Positions 1-10,488 of a DNA stretch of 64,000 nt are shown here, piece by piece. Numbering within the stretch: the stretch's first letter is position 1; every line of letters begins with the position of its first letter. Where the stretch lies: the NCBI GenBank assembly GCA_024734495.1, contig JALMQS010000677.1:186001-250000 (forward strand), written 5' to 3'. The notes beneath the pieces are model-generated. The model was not told the origin of the DNA and ran no database searches. It was given only the letters and a program-made list of their open reading frames with translations. The stretch is from Forficula auricularia (Eukaryota > Arthropoda > Insecta > Dermaptera > Forficulidae). The position numbers and the translations under genes are program-made.

Positions 1-560
1 GAAACTTGAGCTCGATATAGGTGAGAAGGAGTACACCTGCGCGCCCTGGGTGTCCCCAAAACGACATTAAACAAAATGACACTCAGGGCGATGCTAGGTT
101 CCCTTTTTAACTTCTCGAGCATATATGAGGCGGACATTCCGGACGGGGCCCGGCCTTAGTTAATAATATTAACAATTTTAATTTTAATGTGCAGTGCTGG
201 GCCGGCCTTCCTCGACGAATGACCTTTCTGCGGTGGCCAGCTCATTTTGAACGATTTATTTTATTTATACTACTTATCATTTTTATTTATTGTTTTCTTT
301 TTATTTATTTATCTTAATGTATTAATCGCACTGTACAGTTGTGGGGCACTGTTGGTGCACCCAACACTCTGGCCGCTGTTCTGGAGATATTGTTCTAACC
401 GGCGCCCATATATGAATTGGTCAAATTATTAGCCACAACATCTGGCGCTTTGTTTGGACGGCTGATGAGGTGTTTGTTAAATGATTATTTGTAAAAAATC
501 TGTTATCTTCTTTGTAAAGGGCTGCCCCCCTCTGCGTGGCACATTAAATCAGTCAATTAA
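1..560. other. Unassigned repeat-like region at left edge
   Basis: No gene is recognised. On the minus strand, bases around 20-40 read GGTGTACTCCTTCTCAC, which closely resembles the 3' tail of the SINE and LINE copies at 17626-17968, 18570-19062, 38839-39233 and 60045-60125, so the left edge probably holds another tail of that group. Bases 180-540 are GC-richer patches between (TTTA)-rich runs and end with a CACATTAAAT-like segment that could be a non-LTR 3' untranslated region. The small ORF inside is low-complexity and not supported. Confidence 0.3.
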
Positions 561-715
561 AATCGGAAAACCGGAAGTGGACATTTTCATGACATGTCAA
601 GACACTTGATAAATACACTAATTTTTAAAAAAATCGTTTGAGGCGGTTTTGAGAAAATTTGAAAAAAAAAACGAAAAATATTTAATCTAAATGTCTACTT
701 CCGATCTTCCGATTT

Positions 716-935
716 CAACCAAAAGCTTGATGTACTCTTTCTAGACTATATCAAGCTCAAGTTTCGAATTTCGTATCTCTGAGACTTATGCTTGCGGAAC
801 GAAGGGGAGGGATAAATTCTTACGTACGTAAACATCAACTTCTGTTTTTTTCTATTTTAGCCAAAATCTTGTTATATGCCTTGTAGCCTCTAGATAGCTT
901 AAGTTTCAAATTTCAAGGCTCTGTAACTTTCCGAA
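716..935. repeat. Diverged tandem duplication, about 75 bp units
   Basis: The segment from about 716 (CCAAAAGCTTGATGTAC) and the one from about 857 (GCCAAAATCTTGTTATATGC) align over roughly 75 bases with matching blocks such as AAGCTCAAGTTTCGAATTTC versus TAGCTTAAGTTTCAAATTTC. The motif GAGCTCAAGTTTC recurs in reverse at bases 1-15. Function unknown. Confidence 0.4.
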
Positions 936-968
936 GACGAGATATGAACGATTAAAATATTTATTTTA

Positions 969-1124
969 CGACACTCCTAATTTACAACCCCTTTCTTTAA
1001 TTCAATCGGATTGAAAATTTGACACAACTATTAACTCATGACACTTAGTTAGACACAGTTATAGGCGTTTTTGAGAAAATAAATAAAACGAAATAAAGGA
1101 AGGGGGTGTAAATTAGTAGTGTCG
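969..1124. repeat. Inverted repeat (about 30 bp arms)
   Basis: The arm at about 969-998 (CGACACTCCTAATTTACAAC...) is the near reverse complement of the arm at 1096-1124 (...GTAAATTAGTAGTGTCG). The spacer is about 97 bases with no coding signal. It could be a small foldback element. Bases 1125-1800 contain nothing I recognise. Confidence 0.45.
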
Positions 1125-1800
1125 CGATGACTTCAAATAAATGAAAATGTGAAAGTCGTGTGGTGAACACACCAGTTGATTTTTTTATTACATGTGGAGA
1201 TTGAAAATCAATGAAATTATGCTTAAGTAATACCTGAATGATATTAATTATAATGAAAGCATACACCTACACAAAAGGTTTAGGAGGAAATTGTAAGTAC
1301 TTGTAGACTCCTCTCAACATGTGAAATGCTTAATTGAAATATCAGTGAATTTATCTTCTTGTCAAAGATAATACGGGCCATAAATTCAAAACTAACCCCA
1401 TATCAGTCTCGGTTCATTTACATATTGGTTCAGTGAGATCACTTTATAAATTAGAACAAATAAAGTTTTTTTTCCAACAAAGAACAATTCCAATAATGTT
1501 AAGTGCCTCTGAGATTGATCATTCATATCAAACCAATAGGGACAATAAACTAAAGTGTGTTTCAAAGCTTTGATATTTTATGATATAACAACACTATGTC
1601 TTCGGATGGGTTCAGGTTAAAGAAATGAGAACGACAGACTTGGGGGTTGTAAGTGGGGGGTTTTCTCATTTCCTTACGAGATCGATTACTTTAACTAGGT
1701 CTCCAGGGTCTAAAATTTTATTATTCAGAAACCATAACAAGAATGAGGCGATTAAAAATATTATTCAAAACATTGGTAAAACTTTCGGTTTAATTTATAT

Positions 1801-2290
1801 TTAATTGAAGGAGACAATAAAAGAGTCTGTCTTCTGCTGGAATTATAAATTTTATTTATTTCAGGAGAAGACACACTCGTTTATTGTCTCCTTAAATATA
1901 TAGATAAAAAAAATTAGTATTTTCCAATCGTTAGAAATTTTAAAATCATACAATAATTCACCAAAAAAATTCTTAAATCGGAAAATAGAACTTCCCGAAA
2001 GCATTATTTTAAAAATAGCCGCTAAAATATAAACTTCACGAACGCCAGCTATAGCCAAAATAATAAAACAAGTATAAATTTCAATTCTTAACTTGCCCAC
2101 ACTGTATATTTACTTAACCTAACCACATGAAAGATTTTAACCTTTCATTCATAAATTAATTCCTGTGAATACATTGTAATAGACTGATGAAGAGGGCAAA
2201 GCCCTCGAAACTATAGACTCGTTATAAATAAATAAAATTTATAATTCCAGCAGAAGACACACTCTTTTATTGTCTCCTTCAATATATAAA
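1801..2290 (+). mobile_element. Penelope-type terminal unit in inverted-pair form
   Basis: Bases 1801-1862 are the reverse complement of 2226-2287 (shared block GGAGACAATAAAAGAGT and TCTTCTGCTGGAATTATAAA), so the unit has inverted ends. A hammerhead-like core lies at 2184-2216. The minus-strand reading at 1861-2100 includes DFKISND, and a related DFKISKD reading occurs at 47270-47350, so the interior may be decayed coding DNA of one family. Assignment to Penelope-like elements rests on the hammerhead-like core and on resemblance to other units in this window. Confidence 0.5.
2184..2216 (+). ncRNA. Hammerhead-ribozyme-like core
   Basis: The sequence reads CTGATGA, one extra A, a perfect 6-bp stem II (GAGGGC loop AAA GCCCTC), then GAAAC. 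The core follows the known CUGANGA...GAAA pattern of hammerhead ribozymes, which are documented in Penelope-like retroelements. The single extra base before stem II, the base before the expected cleavage site and the very short stem III depart from the ideal fold, so activity is doubtful. Confidence 0.5.
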
Positions 2291-2361
2291 AATTCTGCTA
2301 ATCTCGGCAAGAAACTTTCAATTTAATATAAAAATTCTGCTACCCTCGGCACAAAAACTTT

Positions 2362-2697
2362 TCAATTTGTAGCGGCCCGTTCTTGCTCATGTGCCTCGAG
2401 CCTTGAGACACGGCCGCTAGATGACTCAGTCGGATCGTTGCGTCGTTTAGCATGAGTGAAACATATTCACCCATGCTATAATTAAAGCGACTCGATTCGA
2501 CTGGAGAAGAGAACGGATTCGGACATTCGAATCTGGAGGGGCCAAATGCCAACCAGCAGCCCCTCCCCTGCACCACCCCTATATGAACACGCAACCTACA
2601 ACCTGCACTCAACAGATTGTTAGGACCCCATCGACTTGATGGGGGGCGCACAAAGCACCACACAGCACTCACCTCACGAGAGCCCTAACAATAAATT
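2362..2697. other. GC-richer island between inverted Penelope-type ends
   Basis: This block is far richer in G and C than its surroundings. It sits between two facing copies of a terminal sequence (CTCGGCA...AAACTTTTCAATT on the left, its reverse complement on the right). It begins with a 49-base hairpin (TAGCGGCC...GGCCGCTA). A minus-strand ORF of 110 codons covers it but matches no family I know. It may be a captured fragment or an untranslated region of another retroelement. Confidence 0.35.
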
Positions 2698-2700
2698 TAT

Positions 2701-2967
2701 TATATTTAATTGAAAAGTTTTTATTTTGCCGAGAGTAGCAGAGTTGTTGATTCACAAAGAGAAACAAAGAGGTTGTCCTTTGCTTGATTCAAATAAACAT
2801 ACACACATATATATCGAAATTATATATCTGTATATATAAATATATTATTTATTTGTTTGAGACTATAGTTTCGAATACTTGATCTTCATCATGAGTCTTT
2901 TTTTAATTATAAATATTATTCATAGAGTCAATACCGTATGGATATTGAAAATTTTCGATCTTTACTT
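2701..2967 (-). mobile_element. Penelope-type 3' end with degenerate hammerhead
   Basis: Read on the minus strand, this segment matches 47565-47818. It has a coding remnant ending around NIYN-stop, a hammerhead-like core at 2860-2898 (CTCATGA, stem GAAGAT/GTATTC, GAAAC), an (AT)-rich stretch, then the tail with AAGCAGAGGACAACCTC and TCTGCTACTCTCGGCAAA. The core has one substitution (CTCATGA for CTGATGA), so it is probably dead. Confidence 0.55.
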
Positions 2968-2985
2968 AGCTAGGAACCAGTTAAG

Positions 2986-3612
2986 AGACTGATGATGAAG
3001 ACCAAGTCTTCGAAAGTATAGTCTCAAACAAATAAATAATAAATTAAATGTTTCCTACATTTGATTAAATCACGAATCAAATGTAGGTGATTTTTGTCAA
3101 ATATTGAGTGAAAATAATATTTGAACTTATATATTTAAAACATGAAATAATGATGTTAAATAAATTTATAATTTTTCTCATTAATATATCAAAGAATGAT
3201 TGACAAATTAACGAGAATTGTTTTGACCGTGCTTTTTTGAAAAATATATATATCGCGAGACTACTGTGGTTGAAGCTATTAGAGTCTCGCGAAGTCTTAA
3301 GTCTAGAGCTAAGAGAAAAAAATATTTGATCCTGTATCTAAATGGATCATATCTTTTTTCTCTCTTGTTCCAGACTTAAGACTCCGCAGACTCCAATAGC
3401 TTCATCCGCAGTAGTCTCGCGATATATATATTTTCAAAAATGCGGGAGTCAAAACAATTCTCGTTAATATGTCAATTATTCATTGATATATTAATGAGAA
3501 AAATTATAAATTTAAATAAATAATATATATATACAGATATATAATTTCGATAATATATGTGTGTATGTTTATTTACATCAAGCAGAGGGCAACCTCTTTG
3601 TTTCTATTTGTT
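2986..3612 (+). mobile_element. Penelope-type terminal unit split by a foldback insertion
   Basis: Bases 2986-3045 hold CTGATGA, T, the stem GAAGAC-CAA-GTCTTC, then GAAAG and TATAGTC. The unit resumes at about 3514 with the same AT-rich stretch and tail seen at 47670-47760. AAATAAATAAT appears on both sides of the insert and may be its target duplication. Together with the minus-strand unit at 2701-2967 the two copies face each other as an inverted pair. Confidence 0.55.
3046..3513. mobile_element. Foldback (hairpin) element, itself nested
   Basis: Arms at about 3166-3330 and 3345-3508 are near-perfect reverse complements (ATTAATATATCAAAGAAT..., ACGAGAATTGTTTTGAC). The outer part matches the foldback at 17345-17580. 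The inner part, 3239-3437 (GCGAGACTACTG...CAGTAGTCTCGC), is absent there, which suggests a second hairpin element inserted into the first. A half-arm related to the inner hairpin occurs at about 21310-21400. Confidence 0.55.
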
Positions 3613-3950
3613 AATTTATTTTCTTCATCAGAACAATGTTTAAGGAGATTTATTGAAAGTTAACCCCTCTAGTTTTTGTTTTAAAAAAAGAAAAAAATTC
3701 TATCCAATTCAAATTGTACTATATAGTTACATAAAAATATAGCTTTAGAGGGGGTTTCCAAAAATTTTCTACGACGGAACACTCCATGAATTCTGAAATT
3801 TTAACGGGACACTTTGTTTATTTTGTAAGGAAAATAAATAGATAGATATTGGCGAAATCAGCAAGAATTAGATGCGCTGCTCATCGGTGAATATCAAACA
3901 TATTCTTATAAAGAAGAAAGGCTGGTGTTCACCGATAGTTTTCTACCATA
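3613..3950. other. Unassigned AT-rich stretch
   Basis: No ORF or repeat family is recognised here. A phrase near 3765-3800 (ACGACGGAACACTC) is echoed around 4415-4460 (GTGGAACACTTA, AGTGTTCCGC) outside the MITE at 3951-4192. The MITE may therefore sit inside an older hAT-like repeat, but this is weak. Confidence 0.2.
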
Positions 3951-4192
3951 TATGAGGCGTTCAAAGGCAGAGTGGACTATCTCAAAAATCGTATTTTCGC
4001 TGAGAAATCTCTATAATCAAGTGGGTTTTTGATAAAACTAAATAGACAGAGTGGACCAAACTTAGTTTTTAAACGTCCTTCTAGATTACAGCACAGGTAC
4101 CAATTTTGCCTAGAACCTTTACCTTTATTTTGCTGAATTTCTCATGAAAAATCAAAAATGGGATGGTCCACTCTGCTTTTAAACGCCTCATA
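3951..4192. mobile_element. MITE with about 32-bp TIRs, TA-flanked
   Basis: The left end TATGAGGCGTTCAAAGGCAG and the right end are inverted repeats with only a few mismatches over about 32 bases, ending in GACTATC/GACCATC. TA lies on both outer sides, fitting a TA target duplication as in Tc1/mariner-type elements. A third, internal copy of the CAGAGTGGACCA motif occurs near 4050. There is no coding capacity. Confidence 0.7.
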
Positions 4193-4529
4193 TATCAGGA
4201 GTTGAATTCGCTTTGAATCTGCGCTACTTTATTAACACCTTATATCATGAATAGATTTCTTTATCGAGATTTTAGCCAGAATATAATAAAACCAAACAAG
4301 TTGCCAAGAAAACATAAAAATACTAAAGTAAAATTTCAAATTTTTTGATATTAGGCTCAATAATAGATGGTTGAATACTCATATAAAATGAAGTCCTTTA
4401 ATAAAACCATTCTTTGTGGAACACTTATTCACTTTCTGTAGAACATCAGTGTTCCGCAAAAAATATGGTAGTTTGGCCCTGCTTTAAACTTTAGAGGAAT
4501 AGCGTTCATTCTATCCCTGCCTATTTTTA

Positions 4530-4567
4530 ACCGACTTCAAAAAAGGAGGAGGTTCTCTATTCGATTG

Positions 4568-4600
<33 letters not shown>

Positions 4601-5252
4601 TGCTTATGTTACCTCATATCTCCGCTAATTGTCAACCGATTTTGAAAATTTTTTTTGCATTGGGTCCAGTCTAGCTTCCGATTGGTCCCATTTTTTTCGA
4701 TTTTTTTTCATAGGTATTAGACCTTTTTTATTAGGTTTGTTTAGACCTAACCTCTTTGTTTATGAACCGATTTCGATGGTTCTTTTTTTATCCGAAAGGG
4801 GTGTCTTAGGGATGGTGTCATATTAATTTGGTCAAGTTCTGATGATATAATCACTATTAATAACATCACTAAAAAGAGAAAAATAAAAATTTTTAAGAAA
4901 AAAATAAAAACCGACTTCAAAAAATTAAATGCAACAAATAAAATACACTAAAAGGTATAAAATAATTATTATCTTATTTAGTTACAACTAAACGACGAAA
5001 TATTAACATGAAATTACTTTTTGAAGTTGGTGCCAAACATATACCTTTTATGAATCGCACTCGACGGATCTTACTTAGTACGTTTGGCGGGTACGCTCGC
5101 TTATAGGTATAGTTTGTTTGGCACCGACTTTAAAAAGTAATTTCGTGTTAATATTTCGTCGTTTAGTTGTAACTAAATAAGATAATAATTATTTTATACC
5201 TTTTAGTGTATTTTATTTGTTGCATTTAATTTTTTGAAGTCGGTTTTTATTT
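4530..5252 (+). mobile_element. CCGACTTC foldback repeat, copy 1
   Basis: The element starts with CCGACTTCAAAAAAGGAGGA, carries a poly(T) run (4568-4600), then a head section. It closes with a palindrome: 4912-5040 and 5110-5240 are reverse complements around a 70-base spacer. CCGACTTC occurs three times (start, middle, and inverted at the end). A second copy in reverse orientation lies at 43848-44563. I know sequences beginning this way as widespread in insect genomes but cannot name the superfamily from sequence alone. The small ORF in the head is not supported. Confidence 0.65.
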
Positions 5253-5736
5253 TTTTCTTAAAAATTTTTTAGTAATTTTTCTCGATTATTTTCTAATGAA
5301 AGAATCACTCATTCGCACATTTATTAAAAAAGAAAAAAATTAAAAACTTATTTAAACAAGACAAGCACTTTGGTTAAGTAATTAATAAAAAAACTTAAAT
5401 AGAAATTGTTCGTTTATGCCCAAATCCCATTATTATAAATCTCAATAAAATCATCCAAAATGAACCAGAACAAGAAATTCTAAAGAAATCCCAAATTCTA
5501 TCCTCTATATTAAAAATACAGATATTTTAGCACAAGAATGAAATCTCTAAGGCTAGTATGATCTTTGCGTATAAAACTACGCAGATCTGATTTTGATTTG
5601 ATTTTTTTATTTGAAATCGCTTAACTTAGTCTCATGAAACTTCATGACTTTTATTTTTTTTATCATATTGATTAAAAATTAACTTTTAAATATTTTAAAT
5701 TTCCACTTGGAGTTAATACATTTAAAAACTTACTTT
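5253..5736. other. Unassigned AT-rich stretch before the piggyBac copy
   Basis: No gene is seen. Around 5560-5590 there is a hairpin-like TTTGCGTATAAAACTACGCA that resembles the TGCGTAGATTTCTACGCA hairpins inside the neighbouring piggyBac copy. The true left boundary of that element may therefore be a little further left than I placed it. Confidence 0.25.
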
Positions 5737-5882
5737 GTCTAACCCACATGCGTAGATTTCTACGCATGTGAAATTACAATGTATTTTCTCGTTCATTCTG
5801 CATAGACAATTTTTATTTCGAGTGAAGGTTGTTATTGAATATTGTTTTAAACTAACAATACGTATATATTATAAAATAAAAC

Positions 5883-7153
5883 ATGGCAAGAGCAAATTAT
5901 TTAACTAACGAGGAAATCGAAGCAATACTTCTTGAATCAGACTCTGAAGAAGATAATGATAATAATAATTCTTCATCAATTAGCGACCATGGCGAAACAA
6001 GTTTTCTTTTTATTTGTAAATGAATTTCATGAATCTTTTTTTATTTTCATAGAACTAAAAAACGAATCTCTGACTTATTTATTCGACAGAGAATATGGGA
6101 GGCCAGTTTTTAGAGCAATAATGTCAATGAAACAATCATTTATTTATTTATTTATTTATTTAGATAATTTTACGGACTATTAGTCTACTTACAAAAATGT
6201 CAAATACGTGTATAATGAGTGTTATGTCAAGAAAAATAAAAAAAAATAAAAAATTTTTTTTACAAAGAATTACAAAATAAAACATCAAAATCATATATAA
6301 ACAATGCAATAAAAAATACAATAATCTATACTCGAACAATAAATATAATTAACAATAAAAGAACTATCACATGAAAATCATACAGAAAACAATAATGAAA
6401 AGAAAAGCACAAGATAAAAGAGAAACATACATAAATAGGTACATAATTCAGTATTACAATGTTTACGGTGCTGGTGGGGATGTTCACATAAATTCATTCA
6501 AAACAAAAACAAAATCTCGTAAAAATTAAGTAAAGAAAAATTCAACAAAGATATGCCATTCAATAGTTTAATAATAATAAACCAAAATAAAGCAATGCAA
6601 ATCACTCCCATCAGACTGTCATAAATTTTCGGAAAAAATGATCTTTGATCATATAGGTATATGATATTTTGGTTCGATGATGTCATTAGCAGGCACCAAC
6701 AAAAATCTTGCACCAATGCGTGAATTATTTGAGAAATGATCGGACATTTTATCGAACTTCTATAATCCATCTGCATGTATGATTGTCGACGAACTATTAC
6801 TTGGTTTTCGTGGTAGATGCATGTTTCGTCAGTATATGCCATCAAAACCAGAAAAACTAACAGTAATTAAATATATTTCATATGTTTAATCAAGAATTAT
6901 GTTTTTTTTTTAATTTCTTGAAGTATTTGTTTTAATAAAAAACAAAATTCCCTGTAAATATTTTGCTTTGTGGATTGACTCCCATGGAAATTTTCTGTCT
7001 ACTCCACTGCTTACAATGGGTGGAACAATGAGAAAAAATAAACTAAGTATTCCACCAAAACTTCTGGAATATAAAAAAGTTCCATTGTCTCAGTCTACAT
7101 TTGCATTTACTAAAAAATTCAACACTTGTTTCGTATGTTGTAAGGAAAAATGA
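5883..7153 (+). pseudogene. piggyBac transposase remnant
   Basis: The ATG at 5883 opens a short acidic N-terminus (MARANYLTNEEIEAILLESD then Glu/Asp/Ser/Asn-rich), typical of piggyBac transposases, and stops at about 6022. A second frame encodes the DREYGRPVFRAIMSMKQ segment around 6090-6135, matching the family's GRPIFRATMS-like block. The catalytic DDD core is missing, replaced by unrelated AT-rich DNA. From about 6968 a third piece reads FLSTPLLTMGGTMRKNK then IPPKLL, matching the family's LTMVGTLRKNKREIP region near the C-terminus. Normal family length is about 560-600 residues; perhaps a quarter remains. Confidence 0.7.
6130..6960. repeat. Insertion inside the piggyBac copy
   Basis: The block starts with (TTTA)n at about 6138-6162 and has no transposase coding. 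Its right part (about 6850-6955) is the reverse complement of the interior of the hAT MITE at 46871-47143 (shared ACTTCAAGAAATTAAA and AACATAATTCTT). At least part is therefore another mobile element. The minus-strand ORF at 6498-6845 has no recognisable domain. Confidence 0.45.
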
Positions 7154-7341
7154 AATAATAATAAAATATAGTAATACAAGTTTATGTTTATAAATCTATT
7201 TCACAATTTAATTCAAATTCCTTTAAAATATTTTAAGAAAAAAACATAATTTGAATGACAAACGAATTGAAATTCCAATTGCGTAGATTTCTACGCAAGG
7301 ATAATATTTGTTATTTTTTTTGAGGGTCAAATGAGGGTTAA

Positions 7342-7929
7342 GTTATTGTGAGTATCTGAATCCAGTCACTCAAAAAAAAATCATTTATGAAAATTATTTT
7401 TTTCCACTTTTCAGACATTTTTAAACATAATTGACGAAAAATGAAAATTTTTGTGTGATGAATTCACTAGTAAGCTCTCCCGAAAGGCAGTCGAAACATT
7501 CTTTCTGGCCGTACTGAGTAAGATGTGCTATACGTGACACTCAATTTTGTATAAAATTCATCTAAAAATTTATAGCATTTGAATATAAAATAACGATGTT
7601 CAATGGTTGAAAAATGCTCGGATTTAGAGATCCACTTGGCAATGGCACCTACTAAATGGAAAGGTAATGTTAAAATGGCTCTTGGCGAAAAAGAGATAAT
7701 AGGAATATCGAACGCTAATGGACTGAGAAGAGTGGAAGGAAGAAAGTCTTTGACGCAGAGAGGGCTTCTCCAGGGAAGGGAAGGTATTTAGTTAGGCGTC
7801 GACCAATAGGCCCTCTGATAACATTCAATTCTTGATAGATTTATTCCACTCTGCTATATCAATATTTGAATAATCATTCAATGATATCGAGTTTAATGTA
7901 ATTCACGTGTGTCACTTTCTAATTACGAT
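7342..7929. other. Unassigned stretch
   Basis: No gene, tRNA or repeat family is recognised. The small ORF at 7603-7791 is GC-richer than its flanks but matches nothing known to me. Confidence 0.2.
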
Positions 7930-8800
7930 TATTGGATCTGATTATATTGAAAAGTAGAGAGCGCAAAAAAAGTATTTCGCCTTTTTACTTTACTATACAG
8001 GGTTGGTCAAGTATTGTAATCGTGGATGAAAAAAGTGTTTTTTTTCCTTCTTTTTTTTTTCGAAATATCTCAAAAACGGCTGAAAATATTTTGATTAAAA
8101 AAATTGAGCGAAACCATGGCATTTCGGTCTACAAAAAAGACCTAATAAGTGAACATCGAAAAAATTATATTTTTCGAGATAATAATTGTTTTGTCAAAAT
8201 GTCTGTTAGTCTGTCTGGTTGTCCGTTAGTTTGTGCGTTACCAAATTTTGTGGACGAGCTAGCTCAAAAACTAGTGTGAATATCGAAACCAAATTTCACA
8301 CGTAGTTTTGGTCCATTGTGATTAAGAACTGATTAGATTTTGGTGCATATCGACCCAAAATTAAAGGGGGGGGGGTGGCCAAAACTAAAAATCTAGGCCA
8401 TTTGAGCAAACTCAACCAAATTTTGCATACATATTCAGTGGGACACCAGAAGTTTAAAAATGCAAAAACTAACAGCCTAAAATGGGGAGGGGGTCAAAAA
8501 ATGAAAAATCCAATACCAAACTCAATCAAATTTTGTATACATAATCAGTGGAATCCCAGAAATCTAAAAATGCACAAAATAACCGCCTAAAATGGAGGGG
8601 GGGGGGGAATGAAAATCTAGGCCTTTCTAACAAACTCCACCAAATTTTGAATACATAATCAGTGGGCACCCAGGAGTCTAAAAATGGAAAAACTAACCCC
8701 CCTCCCCTACATAAATAATCTTATTAAATATAAGTGAGGGGCAAGGTTGTATGGTAAAGTCAAGTGGATGGCCACATCAGAACACGTCAGCTTATTTACT
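7930..8800 (+). repeat. RepA dispersed repeat, copy 1
   Basis: The start (TTTACTTTACTATACAGGG, then CAAGTATTGTAATCGTG) and the end (GTAAAGTCAAGTGGATGGCC, then ACATCAGAACACGTCAG) recur together in reverse at 45480-46205, and in part at 31878-32330, 36890-37135, 38482-38540 and 48826-50200. The middle has a (GTCTGTTAGT)-type stretch and several G-run blocks spaced by repeats of CTAAAAATGCAAAAACTAAC. The apparent 115- and 71-codon ORFs are not shared intact between copies, so I do not call them genes. Superfamily unknown. Confidence 0.6.
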
Positions 8801-9008
8801 TTCACGTATAATTATATTCAATATCATGTAATGATATAGGGTATAATGTGAAGTATTGCGATCGCGTGAAGGGTCCAGACTATAATATAATAATAATAAT
8901 TTATTCATTTTAACAATTGCATTACAGTACATGGAATTAGCGGCGACTCCTGCACTAAGCACAGCTTTCATCGCGGGGGTCAATAAGTCGATTAACAATT
9001 TGACTTAA

Positions 9009-9601
9009 GGTGGTTCGGGACTGTTTATAATTTTGATAATAAAATTCTCAAATTTTTACCATCGAATCATTGATGTATTAAATATTTATTCCCGAAATTT
9101 GAAGTAGATCGTCTATCCCATTACCGAGAAATAAATTATTGAAAATTGTCCTTTTAACATGGAAGTAAATGGACCGAGCTTTTAAAAGGGCTATAACTTC
9201 TATACAAATTATAAATTTATACAGATCAATAATTCAACTTTTATAAATCGTATGATACATTTTTCAATAGATTTGACAATCAAGTTAATTACTTATTCAT
9301 AAATGTAAAAATAAAAAAGCTATTTGCAGCCAACAGAATATAACAAAATCATTATAGTTTAGAATTCCAACTCAATTTCTTGAAATTGTTTTTGTGTTAA
9401 ATAAATGTTTTTATAATGAGAAAAAATTTACCTCAATATTCTTTTTATTTATATTATCAAAACAAAGATTTGTATTCTAAATTAACCTCATTATTAACAA
9501 TTTTTTTATTAAAAAACTTAGTAGGCCGAAGTTGTCACTCTGAAGAAATACAAAAGATTTTTTCGTAGATCAACCAGATAGATAAGCTGTCCCGAACTTC
9601 C
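9009..9601. mobile_element. TTAA-flanked MITE, copy 1
   Basis: The ends GGTGGTTCGGGAC and GTCCCGAACTTCC are inverted repeats, each flanked by TTAA (9005-9008 and 9602-9605). This is the target-site signature of piggyBac-type transposons. It is about 593 bp with no ORF. A second, more decayed copy lies at 30838-31426. Confidence 0.7.
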
Positions 9602-9605
9602 TTAA

Positions 9606-10080
9606 GCTAATGCGTAAAAACAAGCAATAATATTGGAATAGTGAAAAAATACAAACATGCGATCGCCTGTCTCTTTGAGAGCTTCTATCTCAAAGATGAA
9701 TAATAAAGTTAATTTCATTTTGTGACTTCTACATGAAAGGAATCGATGCCCTAATAGTTTGAAACCTGATTTAGAGCACATAAAACAGGATATTATGGTC
9801 TCCAGGGGCCAAAAAGTGAGCAAAAATCCACTGGTCAGTGCGTAAGTACGTACAAGAAATATTAGATAGAATATTTAAGTAGGTAGTCATATGTACCGCG
9901 AAAGTTAAATAATAATTTATTTCGATTCGATTTCATTCGATAGAATCTTTTTTGATCAAAAGACTGATTATGAAGGTCCTACTATATATAGTGATTAAAA
10001 AAATAAATTATCTATGGTATCTAACAAATAAATCATATAATATTTATCTAAGATTCTTCCAAAACTTAAGTGAATTTATT
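9606..10080. other. Unassigned stretch with a decayed hammerhead-like trace
   Basis: No gene is seen. Around 9960-9985 the string GACTGATTATGAAGGTC resembles the start of the hammerhead-like units elsewhere in the window but lacks the second half. Confidence 0.2.
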
Positions 10081-10429
10081 TTTATAAATTATAGGGTTTA
10101 TTCACATAAAATAAATAAATAGAGTAATTTTATAAGAATTTTGCTGGCTTGGTGTGTACTGGATATATTAATTTTTTATTGTTAAGGATAAATAAATTGA
10201 ATTTGCTTCTTTCCAGTAATTTATTTTGTTATTCAAATGGTTAATCCAAGTATTTCGAGAGCGTTCTCGGCATCTCTTCCTCGGTGGAAGCTGTGGGACC
10301 ACACAATAGACAAGTCAGTGAGTTATTATAATTACAGGTGTCAAAAAGTACTCACCCACTCCCCACCAATGTGCCGACCCCATCAGTTTGTACAGAACAA
10401 TTGATAAAAGCTCGATCACACAACACACA

Positions 10430-10488
<59 letters not shown>

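Larger units (their letters stand above)
5737..7341 (+). mobile_element. Defective piggyBac-family element
   Basis: The right end reads GAGGGTTAA, which fits piggyBac termini next to a TTAA target. The left end is probably CTAACCC (TTAA decayed to CTAA). Both ends carry the same subterminal hairpin TGCGTAGATTTCTACGCA, at about 5751-5768 and 7282-7299. Inside are N-terminal, middle and C-terminal pieces of a piggyBac transposase. A foreign segment at about 6130-6960 interrupts the gene. The element cannot be autonomous. Confidence 0.7.

Noticed and set aside
1861..2100. 79-codon minus-strand ORF as a gene
   Set aside because: Lies inside the inverted terminal unit; only a short DFKIS(N/K)D similarity to 47270-47350 supports old coding origin.
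7932..8279. 115-codon ORF in RepA
   Set aside because: Other RepA copies have stops and shifts here, and no domain is recognisable.
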